Source of the DNA: Burkholderiales bacterium
GTDB taxonomy: Bacteria; Pseudomonadota; Gammaproteobacteria; Burkholderiales; Ga0077523
NCBI GenBank assembly: GCA_022843925.1
Contig: JALHMS010000014.1
Coordinates: forward strand, 6,252 to 70,251
Direction: 5' to 3'
DNA length: 64,000 nt
Shown here piece after piece: positions 57,152 through 64,000 of the stretch. The notes beneath the pieces are model-generated. The model saw nothing but the letters and a program-made list of their open reading frames with translations, ran no database searches and had not been told where the DNA came from. A program made the position numbers and the translations under genes. The first letter of the stretch is position 1. Each line of letters opens with the position of its first letter.

Positions 57152-57880
57152 TCAGAGCGTCGCCTGATTCACGCGCTTCGATAGCGCTTCGGCGTCTTCC
57201 TTCCGCTCGCTGTAGCGGTCGACGAGATGCCCGGCGACGTCGCGCGTGAGCAGGGTGAACTTCATCAGTTCCTCCATCACGTCGACCACGCGGTCGTAGT
57301 AGGCGGAGGGCTTCATGCGCCCGACGTCGTCGAACTCCTGATACGCCTTGGCGACGGACGACTGGTTGGGGATCGTGATCATCCGCATCCAGCGGCCGAG
57401 CACGCGCAGCTGGTTCACCGCGTTGAACGATTGCGACCCGCCACTCACCTGCATCACGGCGAGCGTCTTGCCCTGCGTCGGCCTCACCGCGCCGACCGCG
57501 AGCGGGATCCAGTCGATCTGCGACTTCATGATCCCGGTCATCGCCCCGTGGCGTTCCGGCGAGCACCACACCATCCCCTCGGACCACTGCGCGAGCGTGC
57601 GGAGTTCCTGCACCTTCGGATGCGCCTCGGGCGCGGCATCGGGCAGCGGCAATCCGGCCGGATCGAAGATGCGCGTCTCGCCGCCCATCGCTTGCAGCAG
57701 GCGGGCGGCTTCCTGCGCCAGCAGGCGGCTGTACGAGCGCTCGCGAAGCGATCCGTACAGCAGCAGGAATCGCGGCGCGTGGGTCGATGGTGCCGAGGGG
57801 CGCAACGCCTCCTGCGACGGGCGCCGGAAGTGGGTCGGATCGAGGGCGGGCAGGTCGGTCATGGGGCTGGCGGCGGGCAT
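57152..57880 (-). CDS. arsH: Arsenical resistance NADPH-dependent flavoprotein ArsH
   Basis: A 242-residue flavodoxin-like protein. Signatures are [26 protein letters not shown] (FMN-binding loop), [23 protein letters not shown] and [21 protein letters not shown]. ArsH oxidises trivalent organoarsenicals or reduces quinones. It is the last gene of the leftward arsenic operon, 10 bp after acr3. An in-frame ATG at 57862 would shorten the head by six residues. Confidence 0.95.
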   Translation of the reverse strand: MPAASPMTDLPALDPTHFRRPSQEALRPSAPSTHAPRFLLLYGSLRERSYSRLLAQEAARLLQAMGGETRIFDPAGLPLPDAAPEAHPKVQELRTLAQWSEGMVWCSPERHGAMTGIMKSQIDWIPLAVGAVRPTQGKTLAVMQVSGGSQSFNAVNQLRVLGRWMRMITIPNQSSVAKAYQEFDDVGRMKPSAYYDRVVDVMEELMKFTLLTRDVAGHLVDRYSERKEDAEALSKRVNQATL

Positions 57881-57890
57881 GGGGGGCTCG

Positions 57891-58910
57891 TCACGCGGGG
57901 AACCAGTGGCGCGTGCGATTGGCGAGCGCCACCAGCGAGAGCATCACGGGGACCTCGACCAGCACGCCCACCACGGTGGCGAGGGCCGCGCCGGAATCGA
58001 GGCCGAAGAGCGAGATGGCGACGGCCACCGCCAGCTCGAAGAAGTTCGATGTGCCGATCAGGCACGCAGGGGCGGCGATGCTGTACGGAAGGCGCATCCA
58101 CCGCGCCGCGACGTACGCGATCGCGAAGATGCCGTACGACTGCAGGATGAGCGGCACGGCGATCAGCGCGATCACGAGCGGCTTCGCGATGATCGTCCCG
58201 GCCTGGAAGCCGAAGAGCAGGACCACGGTGGCGATGAGACCGACCACGGACCACGGCTTCAGCGCCGCGACGCCGCGTGCGAGCCGCGCCGTGCCGCCCG
58301 ACCGCAGCCACAGCGCGCGGGTGATCGCGCCAGCCACGAGCGGCAGCACCACGTAGAGGATCGTCGACAGCGTGAGCGTCTGCCATGGCACCGTGACGTC
58401 CGTGACGCCGAGCAGGAACGCGGCGATCGGCGCGAAGGCGAAGACCATGATGAGATCGTTCACCGAGACCTGCACGAGCGTGTAGTTCGGATCGCCCTTC
58501 ACGAGCTGGCTCCACACGAACACCATCGCCGTGCAGGGCGCGACGCCGAGCAGGATCATCCCCGCGATGTACTCGCTGGCCGACTGCGGGTCCACCCACG
58601 GCGCGAACACGTGCTGGAAGAACAGCACCGCGAGCGCCGCCATCGTGAAGGGCTTGATGAGCCAGTTGACGACGAGCGTGAGCACGAGCCCGCGCGGTCG
58701 GCGGCCGACGTCCTTCACGGCTGCGAAGTCGATCTGGATCATCATCGGGTAGATCATCACCCAGATGAACACGGCAACCACGAGGTTGACGTGCGCCCAC
58801 TCGATGCGGGCAATGGCCTGGAAGGCGCCCGGCATCTGCAGGCCGAGCACGACCCCCGCGACGATGCCGAGGCCGACCCAGACGGTCAGGAAGCGTTCGA
58901 AGAGTCCCAT
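57891..58910 (-). CDS. acr3: ACR3-family arsenite efflux transporter
   Basis: 339 residues with ten transmembrane segments, the ACR3 layout. The conserved [15 protein letters not shown] (residues about 135-150) carries the essential Cys in TM4, and [22 protein letters not shown] lies in TM9. It expels arsenite using the proton gradient. It follows arsC by 18 bp. Confidence 0.95.
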   Translation of the reverse strand: MGLFERFLTVWVGLGIVAGVVLGLQMPGAFQAIARIEWAHVNLVVAVFIWVMIYPMMIQIDFAAVKDVGRRPRGLVLTLVVNWLIKPFTMAALAVLFFQHVFAPWVDPQSASEYIAGMILLGVAPCTAMVFVWSQLVKGDPNYTLVQVSVNDLIMVFAFAPIAAFLLGVTDVTVPWQTLTLSTILYVVLPLVAGAITRALWLRSGGTARLARGVAALKPWSVVGLIATVVLLFGFQAGTIIAKPLVIALIAVPLILQSYGIFAIAYVAARWMRLPYSIAAPACLIGTSNFFELAVAVAISLFGLDSGAALATVVGVLVEVPVMLSLVALANRTRHWFPA

Positions 58911-58928
58911 GGTGTTCCGCGGATGCCG

Positions 58929-59444
58929 TCAGACGCCGTCTGCAGGCGGTGTTGCCTTGCCGATGTCGTCGAGTTCCCGCTGGAGCGACAGGCGCTCGAG
59001 TCGATGCAGCGGTAGCGCCAGCAGCAGTTCGATGCGGCGCCGGAGCACGACGGCGGCGGTCATGAAGGCGCGGCGCTTCGCGTCGTCCGTTCCGGTGACC
59101 GCTGCCGGGTCGGGCACGCCCCAGTGCGCGGTCATCGGCTGCCCCGGCCAGATCGGACAGACCTCGCCGGCGGCGTTGTCGCAGACGGTGAAGACGAAAT
59201 CGAGCGCGGGCGCGCCGGGGCCTTCGAATTCGCTCCACGACTTGCTGCGGAAGCCGTCGACAGGCATCCCGAGCTGCGCGAGCGTCGCCAGCGCGAACGG
59301 GTTCACCACGCCGGTCGGGCTGCTACCCGCCGAGAAGGCGCGGAAGCGCGTGGCGCCGAGGTGGTTCATGAGCCCCTCGGCGAGAACGGATCGCGCGGAG
59401 TTGCCCGTGCACACGAAGAGCACATTGAGATTGCGGTCGCTCAT
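58929..59444 (-). CDS. arsC: Arsenate reductase, low-molecular-weight PTP type
   Basis: 171 residues. The P-loop VCTGNSARS is at the N-terminus, with FDFVFTVCDNAAGEVCP carrying the second redox Cys region and HWGVPDPAAV after it. This is the thioredoxin-coupled LMW-phosphatase class. It reduces As(V) to As(III) for Acr3. The C-terminus is about 30 residues longer than the minimal family length. The ATG at 59444 is fixed by the family start (LNVLFVCTGNSARS). Confidence 0.94.
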   Translation of the reverse strand: MSDRNLNVLFVCTGNSARSVLAEGLMNHLGATRFRAFSAGSSPTGVVNPFALATLAQLGMPVDGFRSKSWSEFEGPGAPALDFVFTVCDNAAGEVCPIWPGQPMTAHWGVPDPAAVTGTDDAKRRAFMTAAVVLRRRIELLLALPLHRLERLSLQRELDDIGKATPPADGV

Positions 59445-59452
59445 GGTGGGCC

Positions 59453-59980
59453 TCAGCAGCAGTTCTTCGCAGCCGTGACCGGGATGCCGATCGGCTTCCC
59501 GCGAGTGGCCGGTGGGCAGCACGCGACAGGTTCCGCAGCAGCCTCGACCATCGCAGGTGCCGGCGGTGCGCAGCACGCGGAGTCGCTGGCCGCGATGTCC
59601 TCCGCTTCGTGGAACACCGGGATGTTCTCCAGCGTGTGGAAGTGCTCCCACGCAATGCCCTGAGGGTCGGTGATCCAGTGCTTCTCGCTTCGCGCATAGC
59701 AGCACGTCGTGGTGCCTTCGTTGCGCATCGCCATGTCTGCTTCCTCGGCACGCGCCTTCATCGCAGCGAGTTCCGCGGGGTCGTCCGTCTGGATACCCAG
59801 ATGATCGACGCCAGGATGCGTGCCTCGCGTCGAGATCGCGAAGTTCACGGGCGGATCGTCGAGCATCCACTTCGCGTAGTCGCCCTCGAGGCGGGCCGGA
59901 TCCGTGGCAAACAGCTGCGAGTAGAAGCCGACGCTCTTCGCGAGGTCGTCGACGTGCACGTGGACGTGGAAGCGCTTCAT
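59453..59980 (-). CDS. arsI: ArsI/CadI-type C-As lyase with Cys-pair tail
   Basis: A 175-residue vicinal-oxygen-chelate fold protein. The metal ligands are likely His in FHVHVHVDDL or GVDHLGIQTDD and Glu in AWEHFH; the thiols in TTTCCYARSEKHW bind trivalent organoarsenic. ArsI cleaves the C-As bond of methylarsenite and aromatic arsenicals with Fe(II) and O2. The core ends near residue 125. The remaining 50 residues contain three Cys pairs (SACCAPP, VACCPP, KNCC), an extension beyond the lyase core. It lies between arsR and arsC. Confidence 0.9.
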   Translation of the reverse strand: MKRFHVHVHVDDLAKSVGFYSQLFATDPARLEGDYAKWMLDDPPVNFAISTRGTHPGVDHLGIQTDDPAELAAMKARAEEADMAMRNEGTTTCCYARSEKHWITDPQGIAWEHFHTLENIPVFHEAEDIAASDSACCAPPAPAMVEAAAEPVACCPPATRGKPIGIPVTAAKNCC

Positions 59981-59993
59981 GGAGATCTCCGTT

Positions 59994-60320
59994 TCAGCAG
60001 CGTTTGCGGGCTTTCGGTACGACGAGGTCGCAAGGTGCGCCCTGACAGCAGTGCGCGGTGAGGTAGTCGAGCAATGCGCCCATGCGGTCGAACGCCGGGC
60101 GGTAGATGAGATTGCGGCCGTCGCGCTCCTGCGAGGCGAGCCCGGCGTGCATCAATTCCTTCAGGTGAAACGACAGCGTGGAGGCCGGTACGTCGAGCGC
60201 CTCGGACAGCGCCCCGGGTGTCATGCCATCGGGCCCGGCACCGACGAGCGCACGGAAGATGCGCAGGCGCATGGCGTGGGCGAGGGCGACGAGGGCTAGG
60301 ACGGCGGCTTCTTCTTCCAT
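59994..60320 (-). CDS. arsR: ArsR-family arsenic-responsive repressor
   Basis: A 108-residue winged-helix ArsR/SmtB repressor. The recognition region is GALSEALDVPASTLSFHLKEL. The As(III)-binding thiols are not in the alpha-3 helix but at the C-terminus (AHCCQGAPC), the type with a terminal Cys cluster. It is first in the operon arsR-arsI-arsC-acr3-arsH and is likely autoregulatory. The ATG is at 60320. Confidence 0.94.
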   Translation of the reverse strand: MEEEAAVLALVALAHAMRLRIFRALVGAGPDGMTPGALSEALDVPASTLSFHLKELMHAGLASQERDGRNLIYRPAFDRMGALLDYLTAHCCQGAPCDLVVPKARKRC

Positions 60321-60347
60321 GATTCGACGATAGTGGAAATATGGAAG
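60314..60347. promoter_or_regulatory. Inverted repeat around the arsR start
   Basis: CTTCCAT (60314-60320) and ATGGAAG (60341-60347) form a perfect 7-bp inverted repeat with a 20-bp spacer that includes the arsR start region. An AT-rich segment (TTCCATATTTCCA, minus strand) lies just upstream. It is a candidate ArsR operator or leader hairpin. Confidence 0.4.
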
Positions 60348-60445
60348 CGGGTAAAGCGTGGTGTGTGCTTCTGGCGTGAGCCGATCGGCGCAGGCGTTGT
60401 TCCAATCCCGCGATCGATCGATCGAAGCGAAGTTGATGCAGGCGC

Positions 60446-60665
60446 TGGCATGGCCGCCTCGCGGGCCGGTGGCCCGCGGCGGCATTGCAGCGTGGTGTAC
60501 CAACAAGGGGAGGACCCCTTGTACATCCCCCCGTGGATGCGCCGCCAGTCCTCGGAGTGGCCAATGCTTTTGTAGGAGCGGCCCATGGCCGCGAAAGCGA
60601 GTGTCCTCGTCGATGCGGATCCGCGCACTCACCGCTTTCGCGGCCCTGGGCCGCTCCTTCAAGGT
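60446..60665. repeat. Dispersed hairpin repeat, copy 2
   Basis: This has the same module order as copy 1 (1964-2160). First comes GTACCAACAAGGGGAGG with its complement CCCCTTGTAC, a hairpin with one bulge, followed by CCCCCCGTGGATGCGC. Then TGTAGGAGCGGCCCATGGCC (60571) pairs with GGCCCTGGGCCGCTCC (60642-60657) across an extended inverted repeat. It lies between arsR and the PEP-CTERM gene. Confidence 0.82.
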
Positions 60666-60911
60666 CCAACCCGGCGCGGGAGAGCCCTCGCCAGCGTGAG
60701 AGGAACCCGCCCCTGGTGCCCCATGCGGGACATCTGCCCGAAGCTGGCCTTCGCGATCCGTGATTCCGGACCAGCGCCACGTCCTCACGTGAACCTAGGC
60801 AGCCGTGAAAACAGACCCGAATCCGACTCCCAACCGACGCGCCCGTGCAGTCACCAGACTCGTCGCCCTCAGCGCCGGGCGGCGGGTCGTGATGTCGCGA
60901 CCCCGCGGTGA

Positions 60912-61487
60912 CTAAGCCCGACGGCGGCGCGCCAGGGCGGCCAGGCCGAGCATTTCGGCGGCCAGCAGCCCGAGCGAGGCGGGTTCCGGGACGCGGTTGC
61001 TACCGAGGTCGGCGAAGGTGAAATCCACCACAACCGAGGCGCCGGGGACGGCACCGAATCGGCCCGGCGCGAACGTCAGCGTGTTACCGGACAGCGCCAC
61101 ATCGGACGCCGCGAACTCCGTGAAGCCGGTGATGGTCGCGGTGAAACCGGTGATCGGCATCGCGCCCGGATCCAGGGCCAGCGTGATCCGGAAGCTCCTG
61201 TCGAAGTTCGCGAAGTCGTTTCCCCGCAGGTACGAAAAGATGAAGGCCGATGCCTCCACGTTGCCGGAGAAGACGTCGATCACGGAACCGAATTGGGTGA
61301 TCGAATAGGTGAACTCCGGTGTGCTCGCTGCGACCGTGGCCGAACTCGGGCTCACGCCCAGTCCGAGGCCGACGTCATCTGAAGTGAAGGTCGTGGAAGC
61401 CGTGCTGCCGATCAGGCCGGCGGAGGCGGGTGCCGCGATGACGAGGGTGGCCACCAGTCCGGCGGCGGTAACGAGGTGGCGGATCAT
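60912..61487 (-). CDS. PEP-CTERM sorting-domain protein 2
   Basis: 191 residues: signal peptide (GLVATLVIAAPASA), a short beta-rich passenger (TFTSDDVGLGLGVSPS through VVVDFTFADLGSNR), then VPEPASLGLLAAEMLGLAAL and a final ARRRRA. This is the exosortase sorting tail. It differs from the larger PEP-CTERM protein at 37324 in passenger. An AGGAGA ribosome site fixes 61487. Confidence 0.92.
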   Translation of the reverse strand: MIRHLVTAAGLVATLVIAAPASAGLIGSTASTTFTSDDVGLGLGVSPSSATVAASTPEFTYSITQFGSVIDVFSGNVEASAFIFSYLRGNDFANFDRSFRITLALDPGAMPITGFTATITGFTEFAASDVALSGNTLTFAPGRFGAVPGASVVVDFTFADLGSNRVPEPASLGLLAAEMLGLAALARRRRA

Positions 61488-61807
61488 ATTCGAAGGTCTC
61501 CTGGGCGGGGCGTAGGCACGATTGGTAGCAGGCGGAAAGCAGCCCGGCGTCAAGCAATGCGCATTCCTTTCCGAAGGGCGCGCAGTAACCGATTGACCTT
61601 GCGAGACTTCCGTTCGTGACAGTCGATTGGCATGCAGAAGCATGTAAGGAGGATCGACAGCTGGATGGCATTTGCACCATCGTGATCCTTATTCCGTGGC
61701 TGCGAGCTTTCCCCGCAGGTCGGACCTCAGTCCGACGCAGCGTGTTCATGGGGACGACGGTGGACTTCTACGCGTGGTCGTCGGGCTGAAGCCTGGCCTG
61801 CCATGCA
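61488..61807. other. Gap with no recognised gene
   Basis: About 320 bp between the PEP-CTERM 2 start and the third hairpin repeat. Short open frames cross it, but none has a family resemblance or ribosome site. Confidence 0.35.
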
Positions 61808-61905
61808 TTCGTAGGAGCGGCCCATCGCCGCGAAAGCGAGTGTTCCGGTCGTGGCGTTTCGTTGTATCGACCGATTTCGGGGCCATGGGCCCCTCCTACA
61901 AAGTG
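61808..61905. repeat. Dispersed hairpin repeat, copy 3
   Basis: TCGTAGGAGCGGCCCATCGC (61808) through GGCCATGGGCCCCTCCTACA (61882-61901) forms a long inverted repeat bounded by GTAGGAG/CTCCTAC. It is the hairpin module of copies 1 and 2 without the other module. It lies directly after the point where integron-integrase similarity stops. Confidence 0.8.
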
Positions 61906-61934
61906 AGAACGTTGCATGGGTCCGACCCCAGAAT

Positions 61935-62206
61935 GCACGGAAGAGGACGGCCCACGTCGCCTGATTCGGCGTCGCTCCGGCTACGTTGCCTCCGGCTGCC
62001 AGATCGGTTAGAAAGGTCTCGACCGCCTGCGCGCCGAGCTTCTCGGGATGTCGCAGGCGATGGAAGGGCACGCAGCGGTGCGCCCATTCGATGTAGGGCT
62101 TTTCGGTGCGGATGCTGTAATGCTTCACGCGGATCTTGTGGCGTACCCGGTCGAGCAAACGTGGTGGCGGAGTGGCAACGTCGAAGGGCTGGGAAGCCTG
62201 CGGCAT
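61935..62206 (-). pseudogene. intI: Truncated integron integrase (intI) remnant
   Basis: Only the N-terminal core-binding part of an integron tyrosine recombinase remains: PRLLDRVRHKIRVKHYSIR, TEKPYIEWAHRCVPFHRLRH and VETFLTDLAAGGNVAGATPN. The next step in the family is an NQAxxALLFLY-type helix; here the match fades after ATPNQAT. The whole catalytic domain (R...HxxR...Y) is missing. Hairpin repeat copy 3 lies at the breakpoint. The ATG at 62206 has GGAG upstream. The left boundary is approximate. Orientation away from the cassettes is normal for intI. Confidence 0.88.
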
Positions 62207-62222
62207 GGGGAGGCTCCAAATG

Positions 62223-62238
62223 CTGTACAAAAAGACAG
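62223..62238. promoter_or_regulatory. LexA box upstream of intI
   Basis: CTGTACAAAAAGACAG matches the CTGT-N8-ACAG LexA consensus exactly. It lies 17 bp upstream of the intI start, where integron integrase promoters are known to be SOS-controlled. Confidence 0.8.
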
Positions 62239-62257
62239 TACACCTGCCGCATCTTAT

Positions 62258-62363
62258 ACGTCAAATTGACGTGTTTAAACACGTCAAGCGAGGGTGCGTG
62301 GTCGCGTCGATAGAGAGGAGCCCGCATGTTAGACGTCAATTCCCCGTCCACTTCTAGTTGGGC
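62258..62363. other. Probable integron attI region with ACGTCAA motifs
   Basis: Between intI and the first cassette, ACGTCAA occurs at 62258, 62281 and 62333, and inverted as TTGACGT at 62266. The copies at 62266 and 62281 form a perfect 22-bp palindrome (62266-62287) centred on TTTAAA. Core-site candidates are GTTAGAC (62328) and GTTGGGC (62357). The latter is the recombined boundary because cassette 1's attC R' box is its exact reverse complement. Confidence 0.65.
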
Positions 62364-62380
62364 CCTCGGCACATAGTCAG

Positions 62381-62887
62381 ATGCGGCGAATCCTAAAGAC
62401 GATTGACGGGTGGTCACTTCAAACGCTCGTTCGCGTCAATTGCTTTGTAGGTGCGTTCGTCGCGATCGCGAACGGCGGGTTCTTGGTGGTGACTCAGACC
62501 CAAGAGCCAAGTTTCCCTGTAGGGGTTCGGTTGGAGGCTGGTGCGCTCTTCGTCGGAGGGCTTATCTGTCTGCTGGTGGGGCTGAGGCGCTTCCCACGCC
62601 TCGGCAGGGCAACGCCAGCGCAAGTTCAAGGGGCGTTGCTTCTGTTGTTTGCGTGTGTCGTTCTTCTTGATGGAGTGCAGGTTGTGCTGCGCGGCCCCCC
62701 GACCGATGTTCGCTTCACATGGAACGCTCCATTGGTCGTTGCATTCATCGGTTACGCCGTCTATTTTGGGCGCCGTTCCTTTCTCACACCTGCTCAGATG
62801 GTATCGCCAGTTTTCCGGTTCGCGCACCTCTGGGCTGCGGGTGCGGCGGCAGTGCTCAGCGCTCTTGTCCTGGGTAGGCTGTCATGA
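62381..62887 (+). CDS. Integron cassette 1: membrane protein of unknown function
   Basis: 168 residues with four hydrophobic segments (CFVGAFVAIANGGFLVV, ALFVGGLICLLVGL, GALLLLFACVVLL and VVAFIGYAVYF, with a fifth possible near the C-terminus, AAGAAAVLSALVLG). No family was recognised. There is no ribosome site near the ATG, as is common in cassettes. The DNA is visibly less GC-rich than the chromosome to the left. The stop lies five bases before attC 1. Confidence 0.85.
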   Translation: MRRILKTIDGWSLQTLVRVNCFVGAFVAIANGGFLVVTQTQEPSFPVGVRLEAGALFVGGLICLLVGLRRFPRLGRATPAQVQGALLLLFACVVLLDGVQVVLRGPPTDVRFTWNAPLVVAFIGYAVYFGRRSFLTPAQMVSPVFRFAHLWAAGAAAVLSALVLGRLS

Positions 62888-62891
62888 GCGG

Positions 62892-62987
62892 GCCCAACCC
62901 GCGCTTCGAGCGGACCGCCGAGAAGCGTCGCTTCTCGGTACCCCGTCGGCTGCGCCGCCGGGCGGCCTCTCAAGCTTCACGTTAGGC
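62892..62987 (+). other. Integron attC recombination site 1
   Basis: A 96-bp site beginning with R' GCCCAAC (62892-62898) and ending with R'' GTTAGGC (62981-62987), matching RYYYAAC...GTTRRRY. The interior is self-complementary (GAGAAGCGTCGCTTCTC). R' is the exact reverse complement of GTTGGGC at the 5' end of cassette 1, as required for a circular cassette. Confidence 0.9.
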
Positions 62988-62993
62988 CTCCGA

Positions 62994-63446
62994 ATGCGCG
63001 CACTCGCAGTTCTCGTTGCCTTCGCGTCGTTCTGGTCGCCGGCCGAGTCAAAGAGTTCAGATTGGTCGACTCCGGAAGCCGCCTTCCGAGAACACCAAGA
63101 TGCGTGGAAATCGAGAGATATTCCTCGGTTCCTTCGAACAATCAGTTTTCGCCGTGATGCTGAGGAACAATTGGCGAAAGAGAAGAAAGTGCGAGTTTCG
63201 AAGCTACTGGAGGCCGATGTTCTCGGCCGCGCCACTCTCCTTGAATCGGAGCTAAGGCATCGTCTTCAATCCCGTGGCTTCAGGCCAGATGAACTTAGTA
63301 GCTGCGCGATCGTTACGAAGTGGCAGGATTCAGATGATCAGGTTCGATTTCCGCTTCGGTGTGACGGCCCCGGTGGCGGCGACTCGTTCTGGCCCATCAG
63401 ACTTGTTTTGTCTGCAAATGGGTGGAGAGTTGTGAGTGCGCCTTGA
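62994..63446 (+). CDS. Integron cassette 2: exported protein of unknown function
   Basis: 150 residues with a signal peptide (LAVLVAFASFWSPAES) and a polar mature part with two Cys (LSSCAIVTKWQ and PLRCDGPGG) that may form a disulfide. It was not recognised. It starts seven bases after the attC 1 core and ends six bases before attC 2, the usual tight cassette packing. Confidence 0.85.
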   Translation: MRALAVLVAFASFWSPAESKSSDWSTPEAAFREHQDAWKSRDIPRFLRTISFRRDAEEQLAKEKKVRVSKLLEADVLGRATLLESELRHRLQSRGFRPDELSSCAIVTKWQDSDDQVRFPLRCDGPGGGDSFWPIRLVLSANGWRVVSAP

Positions 63447-63452
63447 CCATGA

Positions 63453-63515
63453 GCCTAGCCCCGCCGTCAAGGGGACGTCCCGCAAGCGGGTCGCCCCTTA
63501 CGTCGAACGTTAGTC
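63453..63515 (+). other. Integron attC recombination site 2
   Basis: A 63-bp site with R' GCCTAGC (63453-63459) and R'' GTTAGTC (63509-63515), around the stem AAGGGG...CCCCTT with CCCGC/GCGGG inside. R' should be GCCTAAC to mirror GTTAGGC at the 5' end of cassette 2; it differs at one base. It is shorter than attC 1. Confidence 0.82.
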
Positions 63516-63522
63516 GGCGCCA

Positions 63523-64000
63523 ATGGACCATTCAACCATTGCGCATACCTATGACCAACTCGCCATCCGGTGGCGTAACGACAAGTTCAGCCGTACAGAT
63601 GGTGTACGCCAACATGAACGAGCTCTCGCGTTTCTCGGTTCACCGAGCGACGGCTGGGCTTTGAGCGTTGGGTGCGGCGCCAATACGAGGTTCAACGCCT
63701 TGCTGCGCGAGCACGCCCTTCACCTTGAAGGCGTTGATATATCGGAGCAGATGGTCGCGCTTGCTAAGGCGGCGGATCCATCCGTTGTGCTGCACCACGC
63801 GGACGTCTGTGACTGGAAGCCGCCTCGGATGTATCGCTTCATCTCGGCATGGGACAGCATCTGGCACGTGAACCTTCATCGTCAGCGGCCGCTGATGCTG
63901 AAGTTGATGGAAGTGCTCGAGGTCGGGGGAGTCTTTCTGTTCACGGCCGGAGGACTAGACGCTCCGAGCGAGCATTTCGACTCGACGATGGGGCCGGAGG
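63523..64000 (+). CDS. Integron cassette 3: SAM-dependent methyltransferase (partial)
   Basis: The frame runs open from ATG 63523 past the window edge; 159 residues are visible. Class I methyltransferase signs are WALSVGCGANTRFN (motif I, SAM-binding glycine loop), LEGVDISEQMVALAK (acidic loop that holds the SAM ribose), VLHHADVCDWKPP and FISAWDSIWHV, then the helix-rich LMLKLMEVLEVGGVFLFTAGG. It starts right after attC 2. The methyl acceptor is unknown, and the stop and following attC are beyond the window. Confidence 0.85.
   Translation, partial: MDHSTIAHTYDQLAIRWRNDKFSRTDGVRQHERALAFLGSPSDGWALSVGCGANTRFNALLREHALHLEGVDISEQMVALAKAADPSVVLHHADVCDWKPPRMYRFISAWDSIWHVNLHRQRPLMLKLMEVLEVGGVFLFTAGGLDAPSEHFDSTMGPE

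Noticed and set aside
61727..61934. Continuation of the intI frame past residue 80
   Set aside because: The frame stays open but reads into the hairpin repeat (SLCRRGPWPRNRS...), with no integrase similarity.
63422..63664. Small frame across attC 2 and the start of cassette 3
   Set aside because: It spans a recombination site and is out of frame with the methyltransferase, which has clear motifs and runs off the window end.

Overview
The window is GC-rich, densely coded DNA with the look of a betaproteobacterial chromosome. Pointers to that group are a DUF3460 small protein, TRAP transport genes, two PEP-CTERM proteins, SelO, a PncB close to the enterobacterial type, and families of REP-like hairpin repeats. 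No rRNA, tRNA or CRISPR array was recognised. The taxonomic call is inference from gene content.

Left part (1-16 kb): a 129-bp tandem repeat; a divergent pair for an enolase-superfamily dehydratase and a CitE-like CoA-ester lyase; a degenerate HD (RelA/SpoT/MESH1-like) protein; selD-cysE; a glutathione transferase; a phytanoyl-CoA-type dioxygenase; an outer-membrane protein; a leftward operon (2-hydroxychromene-2-carboxylate isomerase-like protein, secreted cupin, MFS, luciferase-like oxidoreductase, MFS); and a secreted Sel1-repeat protein.

Middle part (16-40 kb): oligopeptidase B, a second Sel1 protein, two facing secreted cyclase-family paralogues, and a catabolic-looking block. That block holds two more PhyH-type dioxygenases, an IclR regulator with a palindromic operator, a secreted SMP-30 lactonase and a DctPQM TRAP transporter. 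Small envelope genes, a secreted nuclease, pncB with a 24-bp repeat grown from its 3' end, a TMTC-like membrane protein, selO abutted by a MITE, a PEP-CTERM protein, and a glycerol-dehydrogenase-like/YaiI pair follow.

Giant gene (40.4-55.0 kb): one uninterrupted frame for about 4890 residues. It begins with a LEPR-XLL-like motif, then about eleven CARDB domains and a possible seven-bladed propeller split by a large insertion. A subtilisin-type protease lies inside an SdrD-B-like domain, and a cohesin-like and a dockerin-like domain follow near the C-terminus.

Right part (55-64 kb): an alkylation-repair pair (Ada-AraC-AlkA fusion and Ogt), a complete arsenic operon (arsR-arsI-arsC-acr3-arsH), a second PEP-CTERM protein, dispersed hairpin repeats, and the start of an integron. 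The integron has a truncated intI with a perfect LexA box, an attI region, two attC sites and at least three cassettes (membrane protein, exported protein, SAM methyltransferase). The last cassette runs off the window. The attC boundaries are supported because the R' box of each site matches the reverse complement of the 5' end of its own cassette.
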